Shown here: positions 51,320-60,818 of the stretch, piece by piece
Position numbering within the stretch: the first letter of the stretch is position 1
Layout of the letters: every line of letters begins with the position of its first letter
NCBI RefSeq assembly: GCF_001612805.1
Contig: NZ_BDBD01000025.1
Location: 186,001 to 250,000 of the forward strand
DNA: 64,000 bases
Direction: 5' to 3'
DNA from: Nocardia coubleae NBRC 108252
GTDB lineage: Bacteria; Actinomycetota; Actinomycetes; Mycobacteriales; Mycobacteriaceae
Made by a program: the position numbers and the translations under genes
The notes under the pieces: generated by a model
What the model was told of the DNA's origin: nothing
Databases searched by the model: none
The model's input: the letters and a program-made list of their open reading frames with translations, nothing else

Positions 51320-53616
51320 GTAATCAGCCGACCGTGGCGTCGCTCACCATCACGCCGGAGTTCGCCGAAGGACTTCACCGCTTGGAAAGTGGGGAAAACC
51401 TGTTCCTCACCGGTCGTGCGGGAACCGGCAAATCGACGCTGATCCGCGAGTTCCTCGCCACGACGAACCGTAATGTCGTGGTCGCGGCCCCAACGGGAAT
51501 CGCCGCGCTCAATGTCGGTGGCTACACCATCCACCGGTTGTTCTCGTTCTGGGCGGGCATCACCGTCGACGATGTCCGTTCGAGCGACTACTTCCCTGGC
51601 CGCTTCGCGAAAACCCTGGCCAGACTCGACACACTGATTCTCGACGAAGCATCAATGATCCGGGCCGACCTGTTCGACTGCCTCGCCGTTGCGCTCGAAC
51701 GATTCGGGCCCAAGCGGGGCAGGCCCTTCGGCGGTGTGCAATTGGTGTTGGTAGGCGATCTGTTCCAGCTTTCGCCTGTGGTCAGCGAAGGCGAGAAGGA
51801 CTACTTCACGCAGCGCTACACCTCGCCGTACTTCTTCTCAGCCGACCACTACGTTCACGAGCAGTTCCCAGTCGTCGAACTGAGAACCGTCTTCCGGCAG
51901 ATCGGGGACACACGTTTGGTCGAAATCCTCAACGAGGTCCGAGATGGCGCCCTGTCGGGAACTTCTCGAGCAGAGCTGAACAATCGAACCAATCCAGATT
52001 TCGAACCGCCGGTGGACGAATACTGGCTGACTCTGGCCACGACCAACCGGATCGCCGAGACGCGCAACCGGGCGATGCTCGCACGTGTTCCCGGTCGAGA
52101 ACTCACCCATCGCGCCACCACATCCGGCGACATCGATGGCTTCGACCGACCCGCCGCGGAGGTGATCACCTACAAGGTCGGCGCTCAGATCATGCTGCTG
52201 ACCAATGATCCAGCCGATCGCTGGGTGAACGGGACCATCGGGCGGATCACCGGTTATCGCACCGAGCACGGCTCCCCGGTCGTGACCATCGACCTGCCCG
52301 ACGGCAGTCGGGTCGATACACGACCGCACCTGTGGGAAATCACGCGACCAGAAGTCGTCGACGGCGCCCTCCGGCATCAGGTCGTCGGCACATATAAGCA
52401 GCTGCCGTTCCAGCTGGCCTGGTCGATCACGATCCACAAGAGTCAAGGACAAACCCTGGACCGGCTCGTCGTCGATCTCAGCGGCGGCACCTTCGCCGAT
52501 GGTCAGCTCTATGTCGCACTCAGCCGGTGCACGTCGATAGAGGGGCTGGTCCTCAAACGCGATGTCCTGCCCAAGGATTTGAAAACCGATATCCGTATCC
52601 GCCGTTTCCTCGCCGCCAGCAGCGCGACGTCCACTTCACGCGGAAATGTCTATCTCGGGATCTGCACTGTCGGCGACGAAGGGCGGATGTGGCGGCCGCG
52701 CCCGATCGAGATCGCGTTGGTCACGGAGGACGGAATCGAACTCAGCACCCTGGTCAATCCCCTCCGCGACCTCGGTGACGCCCGCCTCACATATGGAATC
52801 ACCGCCGGCGACGTCGCACTGGCACCCACCCTCGACCAAGCCTGGGCAGCACTGGCTCCGGATCTGGCCGGCCGATGCCCGGTCGGACTCGACATCGACA
52901 ATCAGCTACGCAACCTCGACTACGAGCTCAAGCGCCTGGGCGTGGTTGTGCCGATGCCGCTGGGCATATCTCTCGATGTGGCCGACTTGTCGGAGTCCGA
53001 GATCGCCGGCCTCCAAGCTCCGAGCGCAGTCGCCCGTGCACGGGCCACACGAGCGCTCGTCACTCGCGTAGCGTCAGCGATTCGCACCGAGGGCGAGGTT
53101 TTCACCACCCCGAATGATGGATTCGGGTACACGCTCGAACGGGGAGGAACGCCCGACTGCTTCCAGCCGGGTGGCATGACGCCCGCCGCGTCGACGCCCG
53201 AAGCGGCACTCGCCGAATTGCTCCGCCACAACCTTCCCCGCATTCAGCTCGACGAGCAGACATACGCTCGACTGGCCGACCTCGGTCAGGCTCTCGGTCA
53301 CCCCATTCTCGACGACGAATCCCGCTGTCACAGCGTGTCGATAGCCGACATCCTCACGGCCGGTGCGCGAATTTGCTTCACCGGTTCGGTGATCGATGAC
53401 GCCGGTACCCAGTGGAGTCGCACCGACATGGAACAACTGGCGGCCAGGTGCGGTCTCGTCCCGGTGCCGAGCGTGACGAAGAAGCGATGCGACGCGCTGA
53501 TCGCGGCCGAAGCCGGGACAACGTCCGGCAAAGGCCGCAAGGCCACCGAATTCGGCAAACCGATTTTCACTGCGGATCAGTTCCTTGCCTGGACCACGGC
53601 TGCCACGACTTCCTGA
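51316..53616 (+). CDS. PIF1-type helicase fused to degenerate DnaQ-like and BRCT domains
   Basis: A 766-residue protein. Residues 20-430 are a PIF1/RecD2-like SF1B helicase: GRAGTGKSTLI, APTGIAALNVGG, LILDEASMI, VGDLFQLSPV, HKSQGQTLDRL, YVALSRC. Residues about 440-560 look like a DEDDh exonuclease (IEIALVTEDG, STLVNPLRD, YGITAGDVALAPT, LDYELKRLGV), but the first D-x-E is absent and the His/Asp positions have changed, so it is probably inactive. The last about 90 residues are a BRCT domain as in NAD-dependent ligases (ICFTGSV, WSRTDMEQLA, SVTKKRCD, GRKATEFGKPI). It likely acts on DNA ends or D-loops. Confidence 0.85.
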   Translation: MSNQPTVASLTITPEFAEGLHRLESGENLFLTGRAGTGKSTLIREFLATTNRNVVVAAPTGIAALNVGGYTIHRLFSFWAGITVDDVRSSDYFPGRFAKTLARLDTLILDEASMIRADLFDCLAVALERFGPKRGRPFGGVQLVLVGDLFQLSPVVSEGEKDYFTQRYTSPYFFSADHYVHEQFPVVELRTVFRQIGDTRLVEILNEVRDGALSGTSRAELNNRTNPDFEPPVDEYWLTLATTNRIAETRNRAMLARVPGRELTHRATTSGDIDGFDRPAAEVITYKVGAQIMLLTNDPADRWVNGTIGRITGYRTEHGSPVVTIDLPDGSRVDTRPHLWEITRPEVVDGALRHQVVGTYKQLPFQLAWSITIHKSQGQTLDRLVVDLSGGTFADGQLYVALSRCTSIEGLVLKRDVLPKDLKTDIRIRRFLAASSATSTSRGNVYLGICTVGDEGRMWRPRPIEIALVTEDGIELSTLVNPLRDLGDARLTYGITAGDVALAPTLDQAWAALAPDLAGRCPVGLDIDNQLRNLDYELKRLGVVVPMPLGISLDVADLSESEIAGLQAPSAVARARATRALVTRVASAIRTEGEVFTTPNDGFGYTLERGGTPDCFQPGGMTPAASTPEAALAELLRHNLPRIQLDEQTYARLADLGQALGHPILDDESRCHSVSIADILTAGARICFTGSVIDDAGTQWSRTDMEQLAARCGLVPVPSVTKKRCDALIAAEAGTTSGKGRKATEFGKPIFTADQFLAWTTAATTS

Positions 53617-53688
53617 CCAATGGAGTCTTCCGATCCCACGCCCCGGGCCGGCCTTCGGACACTGAGGCCGCGACCACGAAACCCGCTG

Positions 53689-54201
53689 TCAGTCAGGGAG
53701 ATAGCGGATCGGGACCGGGATGGGGATGTCGGCAGCTCGGAGCTCGTCGAGTGTGAAGGTTCGGTCGAGATTCTCACCGTAGAGGCCGCGCAGGAGGACG
53801 GCGATCAGGTTGTGGTGTTCTCGCTCCGAGTCCTGGGCCAACCGACTGATCTCGCGGCTGATGGACATGGCCGACTCAGTGATGCCCGCGCTGTCGAACT
53901 GCCGGATGATGAGTCCGCCCTCGAGGATCCCGCTCCACGGTGTGGTGATCGAATGGAAAGAGTCGACCGCCCTGAACAGCATGTAGCGCAGCATATTTCG
54001 GCTCTCCATGCCCGGCCGCTCCACTGGAAGGTCCACCTCGAACAACCGCTGCAGTCCTTCGAAATGAGCGCGGCGATCATCCTTGCCGGGGAGGTTCTTG
54101 CGGCGTAAGTCGAGGATTGCGTCCAAGTACGATTCGATGAGCTGTCGCTGACCGAAGACTGCCGGTGGGGGTGGGGCGAAATCGTAGTGGTCGAACGACA
54201 T
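53689..54201 (-). CDS. Hypothetical protein, 170 aa
   Basis: ATG 54201 (MSFDHYDFAPPPP) with GAAGGGA upstream; the frame opens eight codons earlier. The protein is helical (QRQLIESYLDAILDLRRKNL, ESAMSISREISRLAQDSERE) with no membrane segment, no cysteine cluster and no recognised family. It is the only leftward gene in this helicase cluster and shares its upstream gap with the DUF1998 helicase. Confidence 0.65.
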   Translation of the reverse strand: MSFDHYDFAPPPPAVFGQRQLIESYLDAILDLRRKNLPGKDDRRAHFEGLQRLFEVDLPVERPGMESRNMLRYMLFRAVDSFHSITTPWSGILEGGLIIRQFDSAGITESAMSISREISRLAQDSEREHHNLIAVLLRGLYGENLDRTFTLDELRAADIPIPVPIRYLPD

Positions 54202-54286
54202 TCGGCAGATCCCTTCGAGGCGCACAGGCTCCGATCCGGAGACCCGCGGTGCAGATACGACGAAACCGTAAGCCGAAGGGAAAACA

Positions 54287-54316
54287 TTGTCAACCTACAA
54301 ATAGTTGGTGTACGTT
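54287..54316 (+). promoter_or_regulatory. Candidate promoter for the DUF1998 helicase operon
   Basis: TTGTCA at 54287-54292, an 18-bp spacer and TACGTT at 54311-54316, in an AT-rich patch of the 287-bp divergent gap. The spacing is similar to the elements at 23086 and 49463, but the flanking bases do not match them. Confidence 0.4.
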
Positions 54317-54488
54317 TACCGGCAACGGGCGTTCGAGATCATCATCCGCAGTCAGCGAGCCGGCCGACCGCGATCGAGAAATCCCGAATCCCGTAATCAA
54401 CTAGCATCCGAACCCGATAGTTCCAGATGAACACAGGTCGACACCCGACCGAACCGCATGCCGGTCACGCACGATGAGGAGCACACAC

Positions 54489-57400
54489 GTGGGGGCGCTG
54501 CTTCCGACACTGCAGGCCGAACGGCTGAGGGAAGGGTTGACCGACTACCTGACCACCACCTTCGCGCTGACCGATCCGGACACCCAGGGTGCGCTGACCG
54601 ACTTCATCGGTGATCCCGCGGACGGACTTTTCAAGGGTCCGTATGTGCGCTTGCGGCTGCCTTTCGCCCCGGCGCGCGGCAACTGGGGCATGCACCTGGA
54701 CTGGTGGCCGAAGTATTTCGAACCATACGGTCATCAGGCCGCCGCGTTCGAACGGCTGTCGACGAAGTTTCAACGCCGGCCGCTGCCCACTCTGGTCACC
54801 ACGGGCACCGGGTCCGGTAAGACCGAGTCGTTCCTCATTCCCATCCTCGACCATGTGCTGCGGGCCAAGAAGGCAGGCGTGGTCGGGATGAAGGCTTTGA
54901 TCATCTATCCGATGAATGCCCTGGCCAACGACCAGGAGCAACGACTGGCGAAGATGATCACCGAGCATTCCGAGCTGTCCGGCATCACGGCGGGTCTGTA
55001 CACGGGTGAGCAGTCCTCCGGCGGCCGCACGATGGTGTCGGAGGCGGGGCTGATCACCGATCGCCGGCTGATGCACGATTCGCCGCCCGACATCCTGCTC
55101 ACCAACTACAAGATGCTCGACCACATGCTGCTGCGGCCGGACCGGGCGGCGATATGGCGGCAGTCGGCGGACTCGCTGCAGTACGTGGTGCTCGACGAGT
55201 TCCACACCTATGACGGTGCGCAGGGCACGGATGTGGCGATGCTGCTGCGACGGCTCGGTCTGACCGTCAAATCACACTGGAACGCCGGTTCCCCTGTCAC
55301 AGAAGCAGATCGGGCGCGGCCCCTCGGGAAGATCACGCCGGTTGCCACCTCCGCGACGCTGGGGTCCAAAGGATCGCCGACGTCTATGCTCGACTTCGCG
55401 AAAACCGTTTTCGGCGAGACGTTCACACCCGAGACCCTGATCGGCGAAACGCGGCTCGATACCGAGGACTGGCTCGCGCAGCGCCGTCGCGACCTGGATC
55501 GCACATTCTCACCAGTCGAGCCGGTGATCGATCAGGCCCTTGCCGAACTCGACCGCACCACAGCACAAACCGTGACGAACAAGCGACTCACGGCGGCGGT
55601 ACTCGCCACGCTGTTCCGGCACACCTCCGACGTCGACGACACCCACGAGCGGATCACCGCGAGCCTGCACAAGCTCGACGAATCCGAGATGCTCGATCTG
55701 ATCAAACGGCACGGAACCTTCGCGCGGGTCCTGCGTAGTGCGATCGACGCCATCTCGACCGCGACATTGGCCGCCACCGTTCTGCCCGCCCAGACCGGCG
55801 AACGCGACCTCACCCGTGGCCTCGCGAACCGCGAGCGCTACGTCGGCTATCTCCTCGCCGCGCTCTCGCACGTGCGCGCCGAGGTCGGACGGTCGGCACT
55901 GAATGTCGATGTGCACCTGTGGCTTCGGGAGCTGTCCCGGATCGATCGTGCGGCCGCGGTGACCCCGCAGTTCCGCTGGCCGGACGACGGAAAACTCGAC
56001 GGAACCACCGTCGACTACTACCCCTCGCTCTACTGCCGGCATTGCGGTCGGTCGGGCTGGGGTGTTCGGCTGGGACCGACCGGCCACACCTTGGATGCCG
56101 GTGACGAAGACGTGCGCAGCTACCACGCGACCGGTGGTCCACGGTTCCGAGCGCTGATCTCCGCGCCCGCCGAGGCCGAAATCGACACTCCGGTCGAGGG
56201 ATTGCGCTGGTTCCGCGTCGACGACCGGGAGATCGTCGACGAACGACCCGATGCCGACAGCGATGAGGTACTCGACGGGCGGGTGCTGCCGGTCTTATTC
56301 CTGAAAGGCCCTGAGGCGGACGAGAATTCGCGTAGGGACGTGTGCCCGGCGTGTGGTGCCGACGACGGCATCCGCTTCCTCGGCAGCGCGATCGCCACCC
56401 AGTTGTCGGTGGCGCTGTCGAACCTGTTCGGTGACGCGAAACTGGCCGACGGCGAAAAGAAGGCCCTCGTCTTCACCGACAGCGTCCAAGACGCCGCCCA
56501 CCGTGCCGGTTTCGTCCAGGCCAGGTCGCACACCCTCAGCCTCCGCTCGACCCTGCGGAATGCCCTGGGCGACAAGGTGAGTGGCGAGCAGATGCTCACC
56601 CTCGCCGAGCTCTGCGATGCGGTACTCGACCGGGCAGGTGAAGACGCGCGACGGCGCTATCACCTCCTCGCGCCCGACATCGTCGAGCGTGACGAGTTCG
56701 CTCCGTTCTGGGACCCCGACAGCACCGCCCAGGCTCGACGGAAGGCGGCCAGGACTGTTGCCCGGCGCCTGCAATTCGATATCGACCTCGAGTTCGGCCT
56801 GCAGTCTCGCCTCGGTCGTACGCTCGAGCTCACCGGCAGTGTGGTTTCGGAGGTGGATCTCGGCTCTCCCCGGCGCGTCGCGCAGCTGGGCGCCGACGCG
56901 CTGAAGCGAACAGAACATCAACTCGCCTTTTCCGAGCCCGACGAGGCCGCGGTGACCCAGTGGGTTCGTGGTGTCGCCGAACGCATGCGCACCCGTGGCG
57001 CGATCGCCCACGATTGGTTGACGAAATACGTTCAGCGCGACGCGAACCGACGCTGGGTGTGGGGTGGCCGCCCCAAGGGCCAGGGCATGCCCGCCTTCCC
57101 CAAGGGACGCCCCGCACCGGCCTTCCCGGCGCTCGGCGGCCGGACCATCCCTGACGGCTTCGACCCGATCACCGTCTCCGCCTCGTGGTACGCCCGTTGG
57201 GCTTCGCGCTGCCTGAACGTCTCGCCCATCGAGGGTGGATCACTGGCACGCGCGCTGTTCGAAGTGTTCGCCGAAGAACGCGTGGTGATCACCGAGAACA
57301 CCGAGAAGTCGCTGACTGCTTATCTTTTGACGCACGACTCGGTCCTGGTGGGTATCCCCGACCCGGCCGGGCTCACCGGGATGCGGTACCTGCTCGTCTG

Positions 57401-60400
57401 CGATGTCTGCCAGACGCCCACGCCGGGCAGCGCGGCCGTCGTCGACCAGCTCGACGGTGCTCCCTGCCTGTTGACCCGATGCCCGGGCAGGCTGGCACGG
57501 GCCGCCAAACACAACAACTTCTACCGCGACCTCTACGACAACTCGGAGATGAAGCGGGTGGTCGCGCGTGAACACACCTCCTTGCTTCCCACCGCGACAC
57601 GGCTCGAGTACGAGAACAAATTCAAGGCCACGGCCAGCGATCCCACCGCACCGAACGTGCTGGTCGCGACGCCGACTTTGGAGATGGGTATCGACATCGG
57701 CGACCTGTCGACGGTGATGCTGGGCTCCATGCCGCGAACGGTGTCGTCGTATCTCCAGCGAGTCGGCCGCGCAGGACGCCTCACGGGCAACTCACTCGCG
57801 CTCGCCTTCGTCCGCGGACGCGGCGAGCACCTGCCGAAACTCGGTGACCCGACGTCGGTGATCCAAGGGGAGGTGCGTCCCCCGGCAACCTTCCTCACCG
57901 CGGAGGAAATCCTGCAGCGCCAGTACATCGCGCACATCATCGACCGGCTCGCGCGGCGTGCGGGAGCCGAAGATCCCGGCAACGCGACCAACGTGCTGTC
58001 GAGTTTCGACTCCGGTACCTGGATGGGCACCCTCATCGAGACCGCTGACGACGACGCCGACCTGTTGGTCGACGAATTCCTCGGGCAGTTCGGCGATCTG
58101 CTCCGGACGGAAACCGCAGCGAACCTCCGCGACTGGGCGACCCCGCCCGGGCTCGGCGAGCACAGCGGCCTCGGTGCATTGCTGCGCGACGCCGTGCATC
58201 GCTGGAATCGAGACGTGAACGAGTTGCGGCACCGGCGAACGGCAGTGGACGCGGCCATTCCCGACTTCGAACAGCGTGCCAACTCCCCTGCCGCCACCGA
58301 CGACGACAAGCGTGATTTGCGCACGGCCCGAGGCACGTTGCGTCTGTTGTCGAAGTCGATCAGCGCGCTGACAACTGAACATTGGGTCGGCGTTCTCGAA
58401 CGGTACGGCGTGCTGCCCAACTACACGCTGCTCGACGACGCGGTGCTGCTGGATGTCGGCATCACCTGGATCGATCCCGACACCAATCAATACGCCGAGG
58501 ACACAGCGAGTTACCAGCGCGGCTCTCGGGTCGCACTCACCGAGCTGGCTCCTGGCGCGACCTTCTACGCGCAGGGGCTGGCCGTGGAAATCGACGCGAT
58601 CGATCTCGGCGCGGGCGAATCCGCGATTCAGATCTGGCGGCTGTGCCCGTCCTGCGGCTGGGCAGGCATCACCCACACCGCAGACCCGACACCCCCACCG
58701 AATCAGTGCCCTCGATGCCACACCAGCGCAATCGCGGACGTGAGCCAACAGCTTCAAGTGGTAGAGATGGCCAAGGTATCCGCCGAGGTGCGACGCGACG
58801 AGGCGGCGATCAACGACATCCGTGACGAACGGCGCAAGGAATCGTTCACGGTCTTGGCCGCAGCCGATATCGACCCCGACAACGTCACCAAACGGTGGTT
58901 CGTCGCCGAGCAGGACTTCGGCGCGGAGTACTTGCGGCGCATGGACATTCGCTGGCTGAACATGGGCAGGCGAAACTCGCAGGGCGGCAAGCGAACCATT
59001 GCGGGCAACACGACCACGGGTTCGCTGTTCCGCGTGTGTTCCGGTTGCGGGCAGCTCGACAAGGTGGCGGGCAGGAACGAGCCACATGAGCACCGCAGCT
59101 GGTGCCGGTATCGCAAAGCCGATGACGAGAAGCACGTTCGCGAGATCGCGCTGGCTCGGACACTACGCACCCAGGCTGTGCTGCTGCACCTGCCGAGCTG
59201 GCTCGAATACGACTCGTTCGCCCATCCGAGCCTCAGCGCTGCGATCCTGCTCGGCCTGCGACAGGTGATCGGTGGCTCCCCGGAACATCTCGATGTCGCC
59301 GCAATCACCGACGCCCTCCACAACCCGAACCAGCGGGCCCTGCTCATCCACGACACCGTGCCCGGTGGCACCGGCTATCTGGCCGACTTCGCCAACCCAC
59401 GTCAAGTGTGGGAGGTACTTGCGGCGGCCCGCACAGTGGTCAAGAACTGCTACTGCACCGACCGGCTCGCCTGCCACAAATGCCTGCTGCCGTTCGCACC
59501 GCCACGGGAACTCGACAAGGTTTCCCGGATCACGGCTGCCAAGGTGCTCGATGATCTGCTCGCATGCCGCGACGGCGAGCCGGACGCGAAAAGCTGGCTG
59601 GACTCGGTCACCGAAGAAACCGCGGTACCGAAAGGCAGCGCCGAGTCGCCGTTGGAACGCGAGTTCTACCGCGCGTTCACCGAGCGGCTCACCACCATGG
59701 GCGCCACGGTCACCGAAAAACCGGGCACCTACGGCCCGACCGCAACGATCAAACTGCCCGGCACCAAGATCCGGACCTGGCAGCTCGAGCCACAAGTGCT
59801 GATGGGCAACAGCCAACCCGACTTCCAGCTGCGCACCAGCGATCCCGATATCCCCCTCATCGCCGTGTTCGCCGACGGTCGCCGCTACCACGCGACACCC
59901 GAGCACAACCGAGTGGCCGACGACGCCCACAAACGTGAGATCCTGCGCTCCGGCGGCGTGGTGGTCTGGTCGTTCTCCCACGATGATCTCGAGCGCTTTC
60001 GAGCCGCGCGGACGGAAAAGCCGACCTGGTTCACCGAAAAGCTGGAAGGCCCGACCCGCAAACACGGCAACTTGAAGCCGAAACTGTTCAAGTTGCTGCA
60101 TGCCGACCCGATCACCCAGCTGATCGAGTACATGCTCGAGCCTGAACGCGAGCCATGGGAAGCAGTGGGGCGATGGCTTCCGCTGATGTTCCTCCTCAAC
60201 GGCCGCCACCAGGGCGACGCCGACGCCATCGCGAGCTGGGCGCTCGACCTCCTCGACGGGACCGCTTCGACTCCGGCGGACGGCGAGTACAACTGCTGGT
60301 CCTACAGCGACGGCCCGTTGACCATCACCGCCGCCACGAACAAGGGCATGAAGACGCTGGACGCGGTGCTCGCGCTCGATGACCGGGACGAGAAGCTCGA

Positions 60401-60818
60401 ACTCGACGGCGGTCGCGCGTGGAAGGAGTGGTTGCGCTTGTCCAACTGGTTCGGACTGGCCGACCACGTGATCACCACCCGAACCCTGCTCCAGGCGAAC
60501 TCCACCGTGCCGGAGCGGGGACCGGACGCAGGCAGCGCCGAGCTCACGCCCGACTGGCAGGTGCTCTACGACGACACCGTTTCCGATGCCGAACGCGAAC
60601 TCGTCCTCGCTCTGGCCGCGGCAGGCGTCCCGGTGCCGGTGCTCGGTGTGGAGACCGACCGTGGTGACGTGATCGACATGGGCTGGCCCGACGTCCGTCT
60701 CGGAGTTCTCCTCGCGGAGCCCGAGGCGGCCAATACGATGACCGAACAAGGCTGGAAGATCTGCCCAGCCGATCCGGCGGAACTCGTCCGAGCACTGCAA
60801 ACGAACGGGGTGATGTGA
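54489..60818 (+). CDS. DUF1998 SF2 helicase with zinc clusters and C-terminal nuclease domain (DruE/DrmA-B-like)
   Basis: About 2109 residues. GTG 54489 has GAGGAG 7 nt upstream; ATG 54474 is an alternative. Walker A is TGTGSGKTES (about 103), Walker B DEFHTYDGAQGTD (about 236), and motif VI QRVGRAGR (about 1090). Cys pairs occur at about 514 (YCRHCG), 619 (CPACG), 972 (CDVC), 1387 (CPSCGW), 1517 (CSGCG) and 1654 (ACHKC). The last, with HDTVPGGTGYL just before, is the DUF1998/MrfA signature. Residues about 1720-1840 are a Vsr/MTES_1575-like fold (SQPDFQLR, VFADGRRYH, HKREILRSGGVVVWSF). Size and domains resemble DruE of Druantia, with elements of DISARM DrmA/DrmB. It is translationally coupled to the next helicase. 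Confidence 0.83.
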   Translation: MGALLPTLQAERLREGLTDYLTTTFALTDPDTQGALTDFIGDPADGLFKGPYVRLRLPFAPARGNWGMHLDWWPKYFEPYGHQAAAFERLSTKFQRRPLPTLVTTGTGSGKTESFLIPILDHVLRAKKAGVVGMKALIIYPMNALANDQEQRLAKMITEHSELSGITAGLYTGEQSSGGRTMVSEAGLITDRRLMHDSPPDILLTNYKMLDHMLLRPDRAAIWRQSADSLQYVVLDEFHTYDGAQGTDVAMLLRRLGLTVKSHWNAGSPVTEADRARPLGKITPVATSATLGSKGSPTSMLDFAKTVFGETFTPETLIGETRLDTEDWLAQRRRDLDRTFSPVEPVIDQALAELDRTTAQTVTNKRLTAAVLATLFRHTSDVDDTHERITASLHKLDESEMLDLIKRHGTFARVLRSAIDAISTATLAATVLPAQTGERDLTRGLANRERYVGYLLAALSHVRAEVGRSALNVDVHLWLRELSRIDRAAAVTPQFRWPDDGKLDGTTVDYYPSLYCRHCGRSGWGVRLGPTGHTLDAGDEDVRSYHATGGPRFRALISAPAEAEIDTPVEGLRWFRVDDREIVDERPDADSDEVLDGRVLPVLFLKGPEADENSRRDVCPACGADDGIRFLGSAIATQLSVALSNLFGDAKLADGEKKALVFTDSVQDAAHRAGFVQARSHTLSLRSTLRNALGDKVSGEQMLTLAELCDAVLDRAGEDARRRYHLLAPDIVERDEFAPFWDPDSTAQARRKAARTVARRLQFDIDLEFGLQSRLGRTLELTGSVVSEVDLGSPRRVAQLGADALKRTEHQLAFSEPDEAAVTQWVRGVAERMRTRGAIAHDWLTKYVQRDANRRWVWGGRPKGQGMPAFPKGRPAPAFPALGGRTIPDGFDPITVSASWYARWASRCLNVSPIEGGSLARALFEVFAEERVVITENTEKSLTAYLLTHDSVLVGIPDPAGLTGMRYLLVCDVCQTPTPGSAAVVDQLDGAPCLLTRCPGRLARAAKHNNFYRDLYDNSEMKRVVAREHTSLLPTATRLEYENKFKATASDPTAPNVLVATPTLEMGIDIGDLSTVMLGSMPRTVSSYLQRVGRAGRLTGNSLALAFVRGRGEHLPKLGDPTSVIQGEVRPPATFLTAEEILQRQYIAHIIDRLARRAGAEDPGNATNVLSSFDSGTWMGTLIETADDDADLLVDEFLGQFGDLLRTETAANLRDWATPPGLGEHSGLGALLRDAVHRWNRDVNELRHRRTAVDAAIPDFEQRANSPAATDDDKRDLRTARGTLRLLSKSISALTTEHWVGVLERYGVLPNYTLLDDAVLLDVGITWIDPDTNQYAEDTASYQRGSRVALTELAPGATFYAQGLAVEIDAIDLGAGESAIQIWRLCPSCGWAGITHTADPTPPPNQCPRCHTSAIADVSQQLQVVEMAKVSAEVRRDEAAINDIRDERRKESFTVLAAADIDPDNVTKRWFVAEQDFGAEYLRRMDIRWLNMGRRNSQGGKRTIAGNTTTGSLFRVCSGCGQLDKVAGRNEPHEHRSWCRYRKADDEKHVREIALARTLRTQAVLLHLPSWLEYDSFAHPSLSAAILLGLRQVIGGSPEHLDVAAITDALHNPNQRALLIHDTVPGGTGYLADFANPRQVWEVLAAARTVVKNCYCTDRLACHKCLLPFAPPRELDKVSRITAAKVLDDLLACRDGEPDAKSWLDSVTEETAVPKGSAESPLEREFYRAFTERLTTMGATVTEKPGTYGPTATIKLPGTKIRTWQLEPQVLMGNSQPDFQLRTSDPDIPLIAVFADGRRYHATPEHNRVADDAHKREILRSGGVVVWSFSHDDLERFRAARTEKPTWFTEKLEGPTRKHGNLKPKLFKLLHADPITQLIEYMLEPEREPWEAVGRWLPLMFLLNGRHQGDADAIASWALDLLDGTASTPADGEYNCWSYSDGPLTITAATNKGMKTLDAVLALDDRDEKLELDGGRAWKEWLRLSNWFGLADHVITTRTLLQANSTVPERGPDAGSAELTPDWQVLYDDTVSDAERELVLALAAAGVPVPVLGVETDRGDVIDMGWPDVRLGVLLAEPEAANTMTEQGWKICPADPAELVRALQTNGVM

